DNA of 64,000 bases from Patescibacteria group bacterium (GTDB lineage: Bacteria > Patescibacteriota > Patescibacteriia > Patescibacteriales > Patescibacteriaceae): the NCBI GenBank assembly GCA_028704945.1, contig JAQWEL010000001.1, forward strand, positions 124,001 through 188,000, read 5' to 3'. The notes beneath the pieces are model-generated. The model was given only the letters and a program-made list of their open reading frames with translations. It was not told where the DNA came from and ran no database searches. The number at the start of each line of letters is the position of its first letter. The first letter of the stretch is position 1. A program made the position numbers and the translations under genes. Positions 19,260-27,264 of this stretch are shown here, piece by piece.

Positions 19260-19514
19260 ATGTTTATCAAAATTTTAATTATTGCCCCCATCGTTTTAGT
19301 TATCGCCACCGGACTTTTTTTGTTCGGTAACAATATGCGTTGTGTTTACGCCGAGGGAAAAAATTGTCCAGGTTTGTGTAAAAAAATTAACATTAGTTGT
19401 GAAGGAAAAATGTTTACCGAGCGCTGTGAAGCTGGCAACACTGTTTGCCAATCGCCTGAAATCTCAGAATACCAGCAGATGATTAAAGATTGGTTGGCTT
19501 CTTTCAAAAAATAA
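19260..19514 (+). CDS. Small Cys-rich protein with N-terminal anchor, 84 aa
   Basis: I do not recognise the family. Residues ~3-22 form one hydrophobic segment (signal anchor or signal peptide). The exposed part then has six cysteines in about 40 residues (C28, C36, C40, C47, C57, C64), suggesting disulfides outside the membrane. The start lies 4 bp after the metG stop, so it is co-transcribed with metG. The function is unknown. Confidence 0.65.
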   Translation: MFIKILIIAPIVLVIATGLFLFGNNMRCVYAEGKNCPGLCKKINISCEGKMFTERCEAGNTVCQSPEISEYQQMIKDWLASFKK

Positions 19515-19545
19515 TTTTTTATTTAGATTTTAATAGTTTTAACAA

Positions 19546-20085
19546 ATGATTTTTTCTTTACCAGTATCATTTTCAATAGTTGATATTGTTTTGCTTTTAA
19601 TTTTAGCCGGTTTTGTTTTTTACGGGCTTTTTTTCGGGTTGATAAAGACAGCTGGTTCCTTGATAGCAATTATAATTGGCTTTTTGGCGGCTAGCCGTCT
19701 TTATTTGATGTTATTTTCTTTAGCTAAGCCTTTAGCTTTTGGTCATGACAATATTGGTAAATTGGTTGCTTTTGCCCTTATTTTTACTATTGTTGATCGG
19801 TTGGTTTGTTTGGGCTTTGCATTATTGGATAAAGCTTTTCACATGCTTTCGATAGTGCCATTTTTAAAAACAATTAACCGTTTAGGTGGGGCATTTTTAG
19901 GTTTTATCGAAGGCGGTCTAACGCTTGGTTTGAGTTTATTTGTTATTAGTCGTTATCTGCCTGGCGGAGGTTGGCTGGTTGATCAGCTAAAAGATAGTCA
20001 ACTGGTGCCATTTTTATTGAAATTTTCCAATTATTTAACACCTCTCTTACCTGATATTTTGAAAAAGATACAATCCGTTTTGTAA
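19546..20085 (+). CDS. CvpA family membrane protein
   Basis: The 179-residue protein has four hydrophobic segments in the CvpA arrangement: an N-terminal VDIVLLLILAGFVFYGLFFG, then GSLIAIIIGFLAA, then a helix around VAFALIFTIVDRLVCLGFALLD, then FLGFIEGGLTLGLSLFVI. The G-x-x-x-G pattern near the start is typical. CvpA proteins were named for colicin V production and are linked to envelope function; the exact role is unclear. tsaC starts 1 bp after its stop, so it is part of a metG-to-tatD run. Confidence 0.75.
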   Translation: MIFSLPVSFSIVDIVLLLILAGFVFYGLFFGLIKTAGSLIAIIIGFLAASRLYLMLFSLAKPLAFGHDNIGKLVAFALIFTIVDRLVCLGFALLDKAFHMLSIVPFLKTINRLGGAFLGFIEGGLTLGLSLFVISRYLPGGGWLVDQLKDSQLVPFLLKFSNYLTPLLPDILKKIQSVL

Positions 20086-20086
20086 T

Positions 20087-20671
20087 ATGAAAAAATTTGT
20101 TTTTACTGATTACTCAGCTTTAGAGAATTCAGAAGAAACGATTGCTGAAATCGCTAATTTAATTAAACAAGGCTGCGTCGGAGCAATCCCGACAGACACT
20201 GTTTATGGTTTTGTTTGTTTAGCTAAAAATTCGTCCGCCGCTGAAAGGATTATCAATTTGAAAGGCAGAGAGAGCGATAAGCCGTTTTTGATTTTAGCCA
20301 ATGATTGGAAGACGATAGCTGAATTAGTCGATTTAACAACATTAAACAAAGTAGCTTTTAATGACTATTGGCCTGGAAACAATACTTTAATTATGCAGTC
20401 TAAACAAAGTATTCCGTTCGTGTCTAATTTCGGCACCGTGGCTATTCGTTGGCCAGCTAATAATTTTTTAGATAAGTTAATCAATAAAATCGGTGAACCG
20501 CTTATTTCCACCAGCCTTAATCAAAGTGGAGAAGAATTGATTAAAGATAGTTTGTTGGCCGAGAATATTTTTCCAACATTGAATTTTTTGGTTAGCGTGG
20601 GAGAGTTAATAGTTAGTCCTTCATCAATATATGATTTGACTGATTTTAGTAATATCAGAAAAGTTAGATAG
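20087..20671 (+). CDS. tsaC: Threonylcarbamoyl-AMP synthase (TsaC/YrdC-like)
   Basis: TsaC makes threonylcarbamoyl-AMP from threonine, bicarbonate and ATP, the first step of the t6A37 tRNA modification. The 194-residue protein has the YrdC motifs PTDTVYG (residues 35-41), KGRESDKP (59-66, the KxR...K site) and STSLNQSGE (the SxN site). It is a stand-alone YrdC domain without the Sua5 extension. Partner genes (tsaB, tsaD, tsaE) are not in the window. It is packed between the CvpA-like gene and tatD. Confidence 0.92.
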   Translation: MKKFVFTDYSALENSEETIAEIANLIKQGCVGAIPTDTVYGFVCLAKNSSAAERIINLKGRESDKPFLILANDWKTIAELVDLTTLNKVAFNDYWPGNNTLIMQSKQSIPFVSNFGTVAIRWPANNFLDKLINKIGEPLISTSLNQSGEELIKDSLLAENIFPTLNFLVSVGELIVSPSSIYDLTDFSNIRKVR

Positions 20672-20681
20672 TTAATGTTTT

Positions 20682-21527
20682 ATGAAATTGATTGATACTC
20701 ATTGCCATATGAATTTGCCTAATTACTGCGACGATGTCGACGCGGTAATTCATCGCGCGTTAGAGGCGGATGTTGATATGATTATTGCTAGTACAGATTA
20801 TAAAACATCAAAAAAAGCTTTAGATATTGCTAATAGATATGAGCGTGGCGTTAATGTAGCAGTCGGCATCCATCCAGGTAGCTTAGAAGAAAGAGTTGAA
20901 AATATCGGAGGACAGGATGTTATTATTGCTGGGGAGAAATTTAACGCTGAGATGTTTCAACAATTAGCTAAATTTCCTAAAGTGGTAGCTATCGGTGAAA
21001 TCGGACTCGATTATTATCGACTTGAAGGTGAACAGGCAGTTAAAGATCAAATTAAAAAAAGGCAAAAATTAGTTTTGTGGGCTCAAATGGAATTAGCGGT
21101 TATGCTTAATCTTCCGGTAATTATTCATTGTCGTCAGGCCCATGATGATTTATTGAATTTAATTTATGATTTCCGCAAAGAGTTTCGTCCATTTTTATCA
21201 GAAACGAAACCTTGGGGAGTAATCCATTGTTTTTCCGGAGACGAAAATTTAGCTTGGCGTTATTTTAATTTGGGTTTTACCATTTCCTTTACCGGCTTAA
21301 TAACGTTTAGTGGACAATGGGATAGCTTAATACGCAAAATGCCGTCAGATCGCTTGTTATTAGAAACCGATGCACCATTTTTAACGCCAGAGCCATATCG
21401 TGGCAAAAGAAATGAACCAATTTTAGTTAAACACGTAGCTGATCGAATTGCGGAATTACGCGGACAATCAGTAGAACGAATTGCCGCCATTACCACTGAA
21501 AATGCTAAACGTTTATTTAGTTTATAA
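20682..21527 (+). CDS. tatD: TatD family metal-dependent DNase
   Basis: TatD proteins are TIM-barrel hydrolases with 3'-5' DNase activity. The 281-residue protein has the metal ligands in IDTHCHMN (H7, H9), GEIGLDYY (Glu), VIIHCRQAHDD (His), VIHCFSGD (His) and LLETDAPF (Asp). All expected ligands are present. The order metG then tatD, here with three small genes between, is common in bacteria. No Shine-Dalgarno. Confidence 0.94.
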   Translation: MKLIDTHCHMNLPNYCDDVDAVIHRALEADVDMIIASTDYKTSKKALDIANRYERGVNVAVGIHPGSLEERVENIGGQDVIIAGEKFNAEMFQQLAKFPKVVAIGEIGLDYYRLEGEQAVKDQIKKRQKLVLWAQMELAVMLNLPVIIHCRQAHDDLLNLIYDFRKEFRPFLSETKPWGVIHCFSGDENLAWRYFNLGFTISFTGLITFSGQWDSLIRKMPSDRLLLETDAPFLTPEPYRGKRNEPILVKHVADRIAELRGQSVERIAAITTENAKRLFSL

Positions 21528-21556
21528 AATTTGTTATAATATAAGAAATAATTTAT

Positions 21557-22465
21557 ATGTCTGATATAACAAAAGTAATTGTTTTATTATTAATGTTTTT
21601 TTTGGCTAATTTTTTAGTAGCCGATAAAGTTTTAGCTTACGCTGATTGTAATGAAATTGGAGCATCTTGGAATCAAGAAGCTCAAGATGTTTTTATTCAG
21701 AGTGGTTGTATTAATCAGGTTGATAGTAGCCCAGCTTGGGAATGCGATTGTTTTACCGGTTCTCAGGCCAACATTTGGGTTGTTAAAGATTTAAATTGCA
21801 CCAGTTGTAAAAATAAAAAAACGCCTAAATGTTATCGCGCGCAAGATTGCGAAAGTTTGGGCGGTCAATGCAGGAATAATAAAAATAAAGCTCAATTAGA
21901 AAGACAAGGCTACATTGAGATTCCCTGGCATTGTAAGCAAGGCGCAAGTAATACTTGTTTTGTTACATGTGAAAAAAATAAGGAAGAGCCAGTTGAAACA
22001 GTTGAGCCAGAAGAAGAGGAACCAATAACAGAAAAGGAAGATCCAATAGTCGAGAAAGTTGATTTGCCTAAAGCGACTTCAACACCTGAAAAACCTTTAG
22101 AAAGAACCCAGGATTATATTTTGGAATATCCTGACGGTTGCTGTCAACAGATTGTCCCCCCACTTGACCAAACAAGATATAATTATGGGCTCAATCATCT
22201 TTTGCAAGTTGCTATTAATATTTATAAATGTATTTTGTGTATCGTTGGCTCATTAATGATGCTAATGATTGTTATTGGTGGCTTTACTATGATTATGGCG
22301 GCTGGCGATTCCGGCAAAATTAACGGTGGCAAACAAATTATTAAAGCCGCTGTCATTGGCGGGTTGATAGTTTTAACTAGTTATTTAATAGTTGGATTTG
22401 CTGTTAAGGCTTTTGGTGGCGCTTTTAAAAATGATACCATTTTACAAATTGATTCTGGTAAATAA
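21557..22465 (+). CDS. Secreted Cys-rich protein with T4SS-pilin-like C-terminus
   Basis: The 302-residue protein has a signal peptide (about residues 1-28, ending near VLAYA). A domain with many cysteines follows (about residues 30-145), then an acidic Pro/Glu-rich linker (PVETVEPEEEEPITEKED). The C-terminal part has two hydrophobic segments with MIVIGGFTMIMAAGDSGK between them. That C-terminal part resembles the T4SS-pilin (VirB2/TrbC-like) proteins frequent in Patescibacteria. The Cys-rich head fused in front is unusual; it would be outside the cell and disulfide-bonded. No other secretion genes are nearby. Confidence 0.7.
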   Translation: MSDITKVIVLLLMFFLANFLVADKVLAYADCNEIGASWNQEAQDVFIQSGCINQVDSSPAWECDCFTGSQANIWVVKDLNCTSCKNKKTPKCYRAQDCESLGGQCRNNKNKAQLERQGYIEIPWHCKQGASNTCFVTCEKNKEEPVETVEPEEEEPITEKEDPIVEKVDLPKATSTPEKPLERTQDYILEYPDGCCQQIVPPLDQTRYNYGLNHLLQVAINIYKCILCIVGSLMMLMIVIGGFTMIMAAGDSGKINGGKQIIKAAVIGGLIVLTSYLIVGFAVKAFGGAFKNDTILQIDSGK

Positions 22466-22507
22466 TTGACAAATTTATTGTTTTTAGGTAAAAATGTATT
22501 ATAAGGG

Positions 22508-22533
22508 AAAACGGGATTACTATCTCGTTTTTT
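22508..22533 (+). terminator. Terminator-like hairpin just before lepA
   Basis: AAAACGGGAT pairs with ATCTCGTTTT around TACT (one G-T pair) and is followed by a T run. It ends eight bases before the lepA start codon. It may end the pilin-like gene, or act as an attenuator in the lepA leader. Confidence 0.6.
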
Positions 22534-22540
22534 CAAACTT

Positions 22541-24334
22541 ATGGATAAAATTAGAAATTTTTGTATCATTGCTCATATTGATCACGGTAAGTCGACTTTG
22601 GCCGATCGTCTTTTAGAATGCACAGGAACTATTGAAGCGAGAAAAATGAAGAATCAAATTTTGGATCGGATGGATCTTGAACGTGAGCGTGGCATTACTA
22701 TTAAATTGACTCCGGTAACCATGAATTACCAGGGTTATATTTTAAATTTAATCGACACTCCAGGACACGTTGATTTTTCTTATGAAGTTTCCAGATCTTT
22801 GGCTGCTGTCGAAGGAGCGATTTTATTAGTTGATGCTACACAGGGCATCCAAGCCCAAACTTTAGCTAATTTATATTTGGCGATTGAGCAAGACTTAACC
22901 ATTATTCCAGTTATCAATAAAATTGATTTGCCAGCTGCCGATATTGATAAGACCAAGGCTGAAATAATTAAATTGTTAGGCTGTGATGAATCGGAAATTA
23001 TCTTGGCTTCTGGTAAAACCGGTGTCGGTGTGCCAGAGATTTTAGCTTCAGTCATTAAGAACGTCCCTGAGCCAACAGGTAATAGCGAATCAGTTCTACG
23101 GGCGTTGATTTTTGATTCTAATTATGACGAATACAGGGGTGTGGTTGCCTATGTCCGCGTAATTGATGGTGCTATTAAAAAAGGCGATAAGATAAAACTT
23201 ATTGCTACCGCTATTAAATCAGAAGCTTTAGATGTTGGCATTTTGAATCCAGATTATTTTTCTACTCCCGAGCTCCACACTGGGCAAATCGGTTATGTCG
23301 TTACTGGTTTTCGGGACGTCAGCGAATGTCGCGTTGGTGATACGGTTACTTTATATTCTACTGATAAGAATGAAGATGCAATTGTGCCTTTAAAGGGATA
23401 TAGCGAAGTTAGGCCAATGGTTTTTGCCGGCATTTTTCCGCGTGAAGGAGATAATTATGCCGAACTAAGAGAAGCAATCGCTAAATTAAAATTAAACGAC
23501 GCTGCCTTGATGTATGAACCGGAACAATCTCATGCCTTAGGTTTTGGTTTTCGTTGCGGATTTTTGGGTTTGTTGCATCTGGAGATTTTTCAAGAAAGAT
23601 TACATCGTGAATATAATTTAGATTTAATTGTTACTGTACCAAGTGTAGCTTACAAGGTCTTTACTAAAGGAGCGGGCGAGCCTTTGATTGTCCGCAGCCC
23701 GCAAAAATTACCCAACCCCTCTGAGATTGAACATATTGAAGAACCTTGGGTTAGTTTAGACATCATTACGCCCAAAGATTATATCGGCGGCATCATGGGC
23801 TTAGTCCAGGAGAAACGCGGTTTTTATAAAAATATTGAATATATCGATACTACTCGGGTTATTTTGCATTATGATATTCCAATGTATTCGGTCTTAACCG
23901 ATTTTTATGATAAGATAAAGTCAGTTACTTCAGGCTACGCTTCGATTAATTATGAATTTTTAAATTATAAAGAAGCCGATGTAGTTAAGATGGATATTTT
24001 GGTGGCTGAAGAATTAGTTGAAGCCTTGTCTATCATAGTCTATCGCGATGAAGCTTATCGCCGCGGACGCGAAGTGGTTGAAACTTTGAAAGAAAGTTTA
24101 CCAAGACAGATGTTTGTTATTAAGATACAAGCGGCTATCGGCGGTAATGTAATCGCTAGTGAAAAGATTTCCGCTTTACGTAAAGATGTGACCGCTAAAT
24201 TATACGGAGGAGATGTGTCTCGTAAAAGAAAATTATTAGAGAAACAGAAGAAAGGTAAGAAGAAAATGATGGCTGCTGGTAAAGGCTCAGTTGAGATACC
24301 GTCTGATACTTTTGTTAAATTATTAAAAAAATAA
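22541..24334 (+). CDS. lepA: Elongation factor 4 (LepA)
   Basis: LepA is a ribosomal GTPase related to EF-G that acts under stress or during early elongation. The 597-residue protein has G1 AHIDHGKS (near residue 12), DTPGHVDF, NKIDLPAAD and the LepA-specific C-terminal domain ending in KGKKKMMAAGKGSVEIP. Length is normal. No Shine-Dalgarno is visible; a terminator-like hairpin sits directly before the start. A 37-codon gene begins 2 bp after the stop. Confidence 0.97.
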   Translation: MDKIRNFCIIAHIDHGKSTLADRLLECTGTIEARKMKNQILDRMDLERERGITIKLTPVTMNYQGYILNLIDTPGHVDFSYEVSRSLAAVEGAILLVDATQGIQAQTLANLYLAIEQDLTIIPVINKIDLPAADIDKTKAEIIKLLGCDESEIILASGKTGVGVPEILASVIKNVPEPTGNSESVLRALIFDSNYDEYRGVVAYVRVIDGAIKKGDKIKLIATAIKSEALDVGILNPDYFSTPELHTGQIGYVVTGFRDVSECRVGDTVTLYSTDKNEDAIVPLKGYSEVRPMVFAGIFPREGDNYAELREAIAKLKLNDAALMYEPEQSHALGFGFRCGFLGLLHLEIFQERLHREYNLDLIVTVPSVAYKVFTKGAGEPLIVRSPQKLPNPSEIEHIEEPWVSLDIITPKDYIGGIMGLVQEKRGFYKNIEYIDTTRVILHYDIPMYSVLTDFYDKIKSVTSGYASINYEFLNYKEADVVKMDILVAEELVEALSIIVYRDEAYRRGREVVETLKESLPRQMFVIKIQAAIGGNVIASEKISALRKDVTAKLYGGDVSRKRKLLEKQKKGKKKMMAAGKGSVEIPSDTFVKLLKK

Positions 24335-24335
24335 T

Positions 24336-24449
24336 ATGACCATGCCCGCCAAAACTCGCAAAAAAATAGTCAAAACTTTTTGGATTTTAGTGTCTGTCTT
24401 AGTAATATTGTCAATGGTGCTAAGTATGACCCCTTTTATCTGGAAATAA
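24336..24449 (+). CDS. 37-aa single-span membrane peptide
   Basis: An ATG 2 bp after the lepA stop opens a 37-codon frame. It encodes a basic start (MPAKTRKKIVK from the second Met), one hydrophobic helix (FWILVSVLVILSMVLS) and the end TPFIWK. A positive N-terminus before a single span predicts a cytoplasmic N-terminus. A clean hairpin terminator follows within 20 bp, which supports a lepA-plus-small-gene unit. I do not recognise it. Confidence 0.55.
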   Translation: MTMPAKTRKKIVKTFWILVSVLVILSMVLSMTPFIWK

Positions 24450-24458
24450 GTTTTAAAA

Positions 24459-24490
24459 ACTGCCGATTGCCTCGGCAATTTTTATTAATA
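24459..24490 (+). terminator. Terminator
   Basis: TGCCGA, TTGCC loop, TCGGCA, then ATTTTTATT. It ends the lepA and small-peptide unit. Confidence 0.75.
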
Positions 24491-24575
24491 TTTAAATACA
24501 GCAAACAAAAAACACTAAAGTTAAGAATTATTTTTTGTTTGCCAAAGCTAAGCACTTTGTGTTACTCTAATCTAC

Positions 24576-26309
24576 ATGGAATTAACTAAACTTTGGCAAG
24601 TATATCCAAAAATATCAGAAGCCGACAAAAAATTATTAGGCGATTATTCAGATATAATCTCCCAGCTTTTGTTTAATCGAGGTATTAAAGACAGAGTGGC
24701 GGCTAAAATATTTTTTTCAGCTGATTGGCAAATTGAATCGCCCGATCCGTTTTTGTTTAAAGACATGAAGTTGGCGGTTGAATTAATCGTCAAACATGTT
24801 AAGGCTAATAATAAAATTGCTGTCGTGGGTGATTATGATGCTGATGGAGTGACTTCTTCGGCTGTTTTAAAAAGAGTGTTAACGGCTATCAAAGGTAATG
24901 TTGATGTTTGGATCCCGAATCGTTTAGGCGAAGGCTATGGCGTTTCTAAAAAAATTATTGACAATATTGTAAAATCTGGAGCTAAGCTGATTATCACCGT
25001 TGATAATGGTATCAGAGCCAAGGCCGAGGTTGCTTATGCTAAAACAAAAGGTATTGATGTTATTGTTACTGACCACCACATGGGGCCGGATGATTTAACT
25101 GACTACCCAGATGCTGTTATTATTAACCCAATTTTACCGCAAGAAAATTATCCTTTTAAATATTTAGCTGGTGTAGGCGTCGCTTTTAAGTTGATGTCGG
25201 CCTTGATTAAAACTTCAACTTTAAACGAGCAGCAAAAAGAAAGATTATTATCTCAAGTTTTAGATTTAGTAGCTATTGGCACTGTGGCCGATTGTGTTTT
25301 GTTGCTTGATGAAAATCGCTTATTAGTTAGGCAAGGTTTAATTGAGCTTAATCGTCAGCTTAAACCAGGTATCCGTTCTTTGGTAAATTCAGCTGGTTTA
25401 AAAGAAGAAATTAGTGAATGGAGTATCGGCTGGCAACTAGCGCCCAGGTTAAATGTAGCTGGCAGACTTGAACATGCTAATACTTCTTATGAGCTGTTAG
25501 TGACTGACGACCAAGCTGAAGCTGATAAATTAGCTTTAAATTTGAATAATCAAAATAGTACTCGTCAATTCGAGACAGCACGCATCGTTGAATATGCTGA
25601 ACATGTAGTTGAGGCTGGTTTGAAAAATGACAAAATTATTATTTTAACTTCACCTGATTTATCCGGTATTGATGATAAATGGCTGGAGGGAGTTATTGGT
25701 TTAGTTGCTGGCAGAATTTGTGAGAAATATGGTCGCCCAACCTTGGTTATCTGTAAGAGCGAAGGCGTTATTAAGGGCTCTGGCAGAAGCATAGAATCCG
25801 TCAATATCGTTCAGTTTTTAGACAATTTTCAAGAACATTTAGCGCGTTATGGCGGGCATAAGATGGCTTGCGGGTTTACTGTTAAAAACAAAGAATCTCT
25901 TGATAATTTTGTTAGCCAGGCTAGAGAATTTGCTGAAAATAATTTTAAAATCGACGATTTGATTCCACGTTTAAAAATTGATATGGTCTTAGATCAAAAT
26001 CAATTAACCGGAGCATTGGCAGATCAAATTATTAAATTAGCTCCATTTGGACAAGGCAACCCGATACCTGTGTTTGTTACTTACGGCGTTAAAGTTATGG
26101 ATTTAATGCCAATGGGTTCGGAAAGCCAACACTGGAAAATGCGTTTCGGTTCAATTTGGTCAATCGCCTTTAGCGGCGCGAAAAAATGGCCAGATTTACA
26201 GCCGGGTGAAACAGTCGATATCGTTTATACTTTAGAATGGAATAAATATAATGGGTATAAAAATTTACAGTTAAAAATTATTGATTTAGTGTATGGAAAA
26301 AAAGATTAA
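24576..26309 (+). CDS. recJ: Single-stranded-DNA exonuclease RecJ
   Basis: RecJ degrades single-stranded DNA 5' to 3' in recombination and repair. The 577-residue protein has motif I as VVGDYDADGVTSS (near residue 85), the DHH motif in VTDHHMG, and a motif with AGVGVAFKL. The DHHA1 domain carries RYGGHKMACGF, and an OB-like C-terminal domain follows. Metal ligands appear intact. The RNase H gene overlaps its last 17 bp, so the two are translationally coupled. Confidence 0.95.
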   Translation: MELTKLWQVYPKISEADKKLLGDYSDIISQLLFNRGIKDRVAAKIFFSADWQIESPDPFLFKDMKLAVELIVKHVKANNKIAVVGDYDADGVTSSAVLKRVLTAIKGNVDVWIPNRLGEGYGVSKKIIDNIVKSGAKLIITVDNGIRAKAEVAYAKTKGIDVIVTDHHMGPDDLTDYPDAVIINPILPQENYPFKYLAGVGVAFKLMSALIKTSTLNEQQKERLLSQVLDLVAIGTVADCVLLLDENRLLVRQGLIELNRQLKPGIRSLVNSAGLKEEISEWSIGWQLAPRLNVAGRLEHANTSYELLVTDDQAEADKLALNLNNQNSTRQFETARIVEYAEHVVEAGLKNDKIIILTSPDLSGIDDKWLEGVIGLVAGRICEKYGRPTLVICKSEGVIKGSGRSIESVNIVQFLDNFQEHLARYGGHKMACGFTVKNKESLDNFVSQAREFAENNFKIDDLIPRLKIDMVLDQNQLTGALADQIIKLAPFGQGNPIPVFVTYGVKVMDLMPMGSESQHWKMRFGSIWSIAFSGAKKWPDLQPGETVDIVYTLEWNKYNGYKNLQLKIIDLVYGKKD

Positions 26310-26712
26310 GAAATTAATTATAAATACTGATGGCGGCTCAAGAGGAAATCCTGGTATAGCTGGTTGTGGCGCTGTCTTAAAAACAGCCGATGGAAAAGTT
26401 GTTAGTGAGATTAGCTATTATATGGGTAAAGCCACTAATAATCAGGCTGAATATATGGCGATTGTTAAGGCGATTGAAAAGGCGTTTGAACTCGAAGCCG
26501 AAGAATTAGAATTTTTATTAGACAGCGAATTAGCCGTTAAGCAGTTGAATCGAGAATATAAAGTTAGAAACAAAGACCTTGAAAAGTTGTTTGTTTTAGT
26601 TTATAATAAAACATTAAAATTTAAGAAAGTAAGCTTTAAACACGTTAGACGAGAATTTAATAAAGAAGCTGATAAGCTGGCTAATGACGCCATGGATAGA
26701 AAAAGAAATTAG
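26293..26712 (+). CDS. RNase HI family protein
   Basis: This enzyme cuts the RNA strand of RNA-DNA hybrids. The 139-residue protein has the four acidic residues of the active site: Asp13 in NTDGGSRGNP, Glu53 in NNQAEY, Asp77 in LLDSEL and Asp127 in NKEADKLAN. It lacks the basic protrusion seen in E. coli RnhA, which groups it with the compact archaeal-type RNase HI enzymes. It overlaps the end of recJ. Its stop codon touches the start of the broken tRNA-Val copy (26712). Confidence 0.93.
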   Translation: MEKKIKKLIINTDGGSRGNPGIAGCGAVLKTADGKVVSEISYYMGKATNNQAEYMAIVKAIEKAFELEAEELEFLLDSELAVKQLNREYKVRNKDLEKLFVLVYNKTLKFKKVSFKHVRREFNKEADKLANDAMDRKRN

Positions 26713-26858
26713 GATACGTAGCTCCCGCCTGCATAAGCTGTGCGCTTAGCACCGCGGGCAGGCAGTTGGTTACTTGCCTACCGGCAGGCAAGGAGCGCAC
26801 CGTTCACATCGGTGAGGTCACAGGGGAGTTTATCCGCCTGGGGCGGAAATCCTGTCGT
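26712..26858 (+). pseudogene. tRNA-Val copy interrupted by three palindromic inserts
   Basis: This is a near-perfect copy of the intact tRNA-Val that follows, broken at three points. Insert 1 (26725-26763, 39 nt) follows the D-stem GCTC and has GCCTGC and GCAGGC arms. Insert 2 (26773-26792, 20 nt) is a near-perfect palindrome between the D loop and GAGC. Insert 3 (26825-26847, 23 nt) replaces TTCG of the T loop and holds a TCCGCC/GGCGGA hairpin. The tRNA parts between, including the CAC anticodon arm, are unchanged. The last acceptor bases are missing, so it cannot be a normal tRNA. Confidence 0.8.
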
Positions 26859-26869
26859 AGTTAAAATAA

Positions 26870-26946
26870 GGATACGTAGCTCAGTTGGTTAGAGCGCACC
26901 GTTCACATCGGTGAGGTCACAGGTTCGAATCCTGTCGTGTCCACCA
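26870..26946 (+). tRNA. tRNA-Val (CAC), CCA encoded
   Basis: A complete cloverleaf: acceptor GGATACG pairs with CGTGTCC (one G-T), D stem GCTC/GAGC, anticodon loop TTCACAT with anticodon CAC, T loop TTCGAAT, discriminator A and encoded CCA (26944-26946). A broken copy lies directly upstream and a 31-bp copy of its 3' end recurs at 27118-27148. Confidence 0.95.
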
Positions 26947-26980
26947 AAATAAACCGCGTTAGCGGTTTTTTTGTGGACAC
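26937..26980 (+). terminator. Fold-back hairpin and terminator after tRNA-Val
   Basis: The core AACCGC-GTTA-GCGGTT with a T run is an ordinary terminator. The symmetry extends outward: GTGTCCAC at the tRNA end (26937-26944) is inverted as GTGGACAC at 26973-26980, so an inverted piece of the tRNA acceptor follows the terminator. The left-edge tRNA shows the same arrangement. Confidence 0.75.
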
Positions 26981-27148
26981 AAAGCAAGCCAACTGCTTGG
27001 CTTGCGTCAGGATGAGAAAGTCGGAGCGATATACGAGTTTACGAGTATCGCGAGACCGGGCTAGGGTGCTTGCTTTTCGCCAAGTAAAACGAAGGCGAAA
27101 AGCTTAGCAACCGGAGCCGAATCCTGTCGTGTCCACCAAAATAAACCG
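26981..27148 (+). repeat. Structured segment closed by a 31-bp tRNA-Val 3'-end repeat
   Basis: No gene is visible. The stretch contains a CAAGCC/GGCTTG stem (26985-27004) and a perfect 10-bp stem (27072-27081 with 27094-27103). It ends with 27118-27148, an exact copy of 26926-26956 (offset 192) covering the T-loop end, acceptor, CCA and the first bases after it. The layout matches the segment at 73-224 (offset 201 there). Confidence 0.7.
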
Positions 27149-27183
27149 TTTTTTGGGGCGATTATCATGATTAAGGCTATTTA

Positions 27184-27212
27184 TTGACAAAATTATGATA
27201 ATGTGATATGAT
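27184..27212 (+). promoter_or_regulatory. Consensus promoter
   Basis: TTGACA (27184-27189), 17-bp spacer, TATGAT (27207-27212). It drives the 154-aa gene and rules out a start codon at 27208, which would lie inside the -10. Confidence 0.8.
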
Positions 27213-27264
27213 ATTAATCATAATTTTGTACATAAATAACTTGTTTTATATTTTGGAGTTTGTA

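Noticed and set aside
24380-24589. A 69-codon frame between lepA and recJ
   Set aside because: It runs through the hairpin terminator and out of frame with the well-placed 37-codon gene.
26981-27148. Prophage or integrative element at tRNA-Val
   Set aside because: The direct repeats fit an attachment scar, but the interior has no integrase or any gene.
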